In this document: positions 63,382-64,000 of the stretch, one piece after another
Layout of the letters: each line of letters opens with the position of its first letter
How positions within the stretch are numbered: position 1 is the first letter of the stretch
From: Sporopachydermia quercuum
Taxonomy: Eukaryota > Ascomycota > Sporopachydermiomycetes > Sporopachydermiales > Sporopachydermiaceae
Assembly (NCBI GenBank): GCA_001599295.1
Contig: BCGN01000003.1
Location: forward strand, 287,148-351,147
Reading direction: 5' to 3'
Length of the DNA: 64,000 nt
Program-made: the position numbers and the translations under genes
The notes under the pieces: model-generated
Database searches by the model: none
What the model was told of the DNA's origin: nothing
The model's input: the letters and a program-made list of their open reading frames with translations, nothing else

Positions 63382-64000
63382 TTTGAAGATGTTGTATTTG
63401 ACTAGTTGTTACAAGTTTTGATAGCAAGCAGCAATTGTCTTTGGATTAAACTTAATTGATTGATTGATTGGTGTCTAATGATAATTAACAACAGCTGGAT
63501 TGTTGGATAATAAGTCGGTAATCGATGAATGGCCAGTTGATCTCCTTTTATAACAACTGATGGGTACTCGGGAGTCTCGTGAATTAAGTTAAGCTTTCAG
63601 ATCAAAGGTCTGAGAAAGATTACAGTAAGCATTCACTTAGTTTTTTATTTGTTACCAATGGATTGGTAATAAAACCCTTCCATAGTAATTTTAGGGATAT
63701 TATGTAGTACGTTAGTTATCTTACTAATCTATACGCCATTCACAATTGTAATTATGTTAAGCGTTGTTTATCGTGATTCCTTCGGAGTTGAGAATGTCTA
63801 CTGATAAGATTCATATTCTCGCTTAAACTAATTGCTACTGAGGACTACTAAGACTAAGCTCATTGTCTAAAAACCAATGTTCACAAAAGCTAGATCTAAC
63901 AATTATCACAGATTGTATACTAGTATATTGTTCTAGGATTCTTTTTTTTTGTTCTTTTTTATTTCTTTTTTCAAACGGGTCGGGTCGACAGCTTGTAGCA
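63382..64000. other. Upstream region of HBN1-like gene to window end
   Basis: AT-rich promoter with a short TTGA/TGAT tandem run near 63455-63470 and T-runs at 63942-63972. No ORF over 60 codons. No partial gene is recognisable at the right edge. Confidence 0.5.

Noticed and set aside
1-64000. CTG-Ser (or CTG-Ala) codon reassignment
   Set aside because: CTG codons fall on conserved Leu positions in VPS45 (QELRSPKY), UTP6 (ELEDLL) and GPH1 (TTLARSLY), so the standard code applies.
1-64000. tRNA, rRNA, CRISPR, transposon or virus-like elements
   Set aside because: Visual scan found no B-box pair, no rRNA-like block, no spaced repeat array and no transposase, integrase or reverse-transcriptase-like frame. 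The inverted repeat at 13254-13701 has no coding content.

Overview
This window is a gene-rich piece of an ascomycete yeast nuclear chromosome (Saccharomycotina). I support 27 protein-coding genes, one of them cut by the left edge. All of the recognised ones are ordinary yeast genes: VPS45, TCO89, PSA1, a DFG5/DCW1-type enzyme, RPS17, ADA2, UTP6, RPN7, a hexokinase, RTG2, MIM1, RPR2, PRE6, GPH1, BSP1, ANP1 and HBN1. CTG falls at conserved Leu positions (VPS45, UTP6, GPH1), so this is not a CTG-Ser clade yeast. Fourteen of the 27 genes carry introns (17 introns in all), mostly near the 5' end. Donors are GTATGT or GTAAGT, branch sites are TACTAAC-like, and the branch site lies very close to the 3' AG. 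That intron density, a peroxisome-type Lon protease (absent from S. cerevisiae) and an LrgA/LrgB-type membrane protein point to an early-branching, AT-rich yeast lineage. The exact species is not determined.

Layout, left to right: VPS45 (-, partial) | TCO89 (+) | glycine-rich orphan (+) | PSA1 (-) | DFG5/DCW1-like (-) | RPS17 (-) | ADA2 (+) | type I membrane protein (+) | UTP6 (-) | glutaredoxin-like (-) | alpha/beta hydrolase (-) | small Ser-rich orphan (+) | Lon (+) | RPN7 (-) | hexokinase (+) | RTG2 (-) | MIM1 (+) | RPR2 (-) | PRE6 (+) | GPH1 (+) | BSP1-like (+) | ANP1 (+) | aquaglyceroporin (-) | DUF3112 protein (+) | DUF202 protein (+) | LrgAB-like (-) | HBN1-like nitroreductase (-).

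Functional themes: cell-wall and mannan supply (PSA1 makes GDP-mannose, ANP1 uses it in the Golgi, the GH76 enzyme acts at the wall), storage and use of sugar (GPH1, hexokinase), mitochondria and retrograde signalling (MIM1, RTG2), the proteasome (RPN7, PRE6) and ribosome or RNA biogenesis (RPS17, UTP6, RPR2). Nothing suggests an operon-like or defence system, and I saw no mobile element, viral relic, tRNA or rRNA gene. The most notable items are two micro-exons (20 and 23 nt), an ATG-only first exon, a peroxisomal-type Lon with a non-canonical C-terminus, a palindromic double CACGTG element in the RPS17/ADA2 promoter, an 80-bp imperfect inverted repeat, a 10-bp-phased repeat, and two gene-free stretches of 3.3 and 4.5 kb. 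Isolated single N calls are scattered through the window. None of those inside genes shifts a frame.
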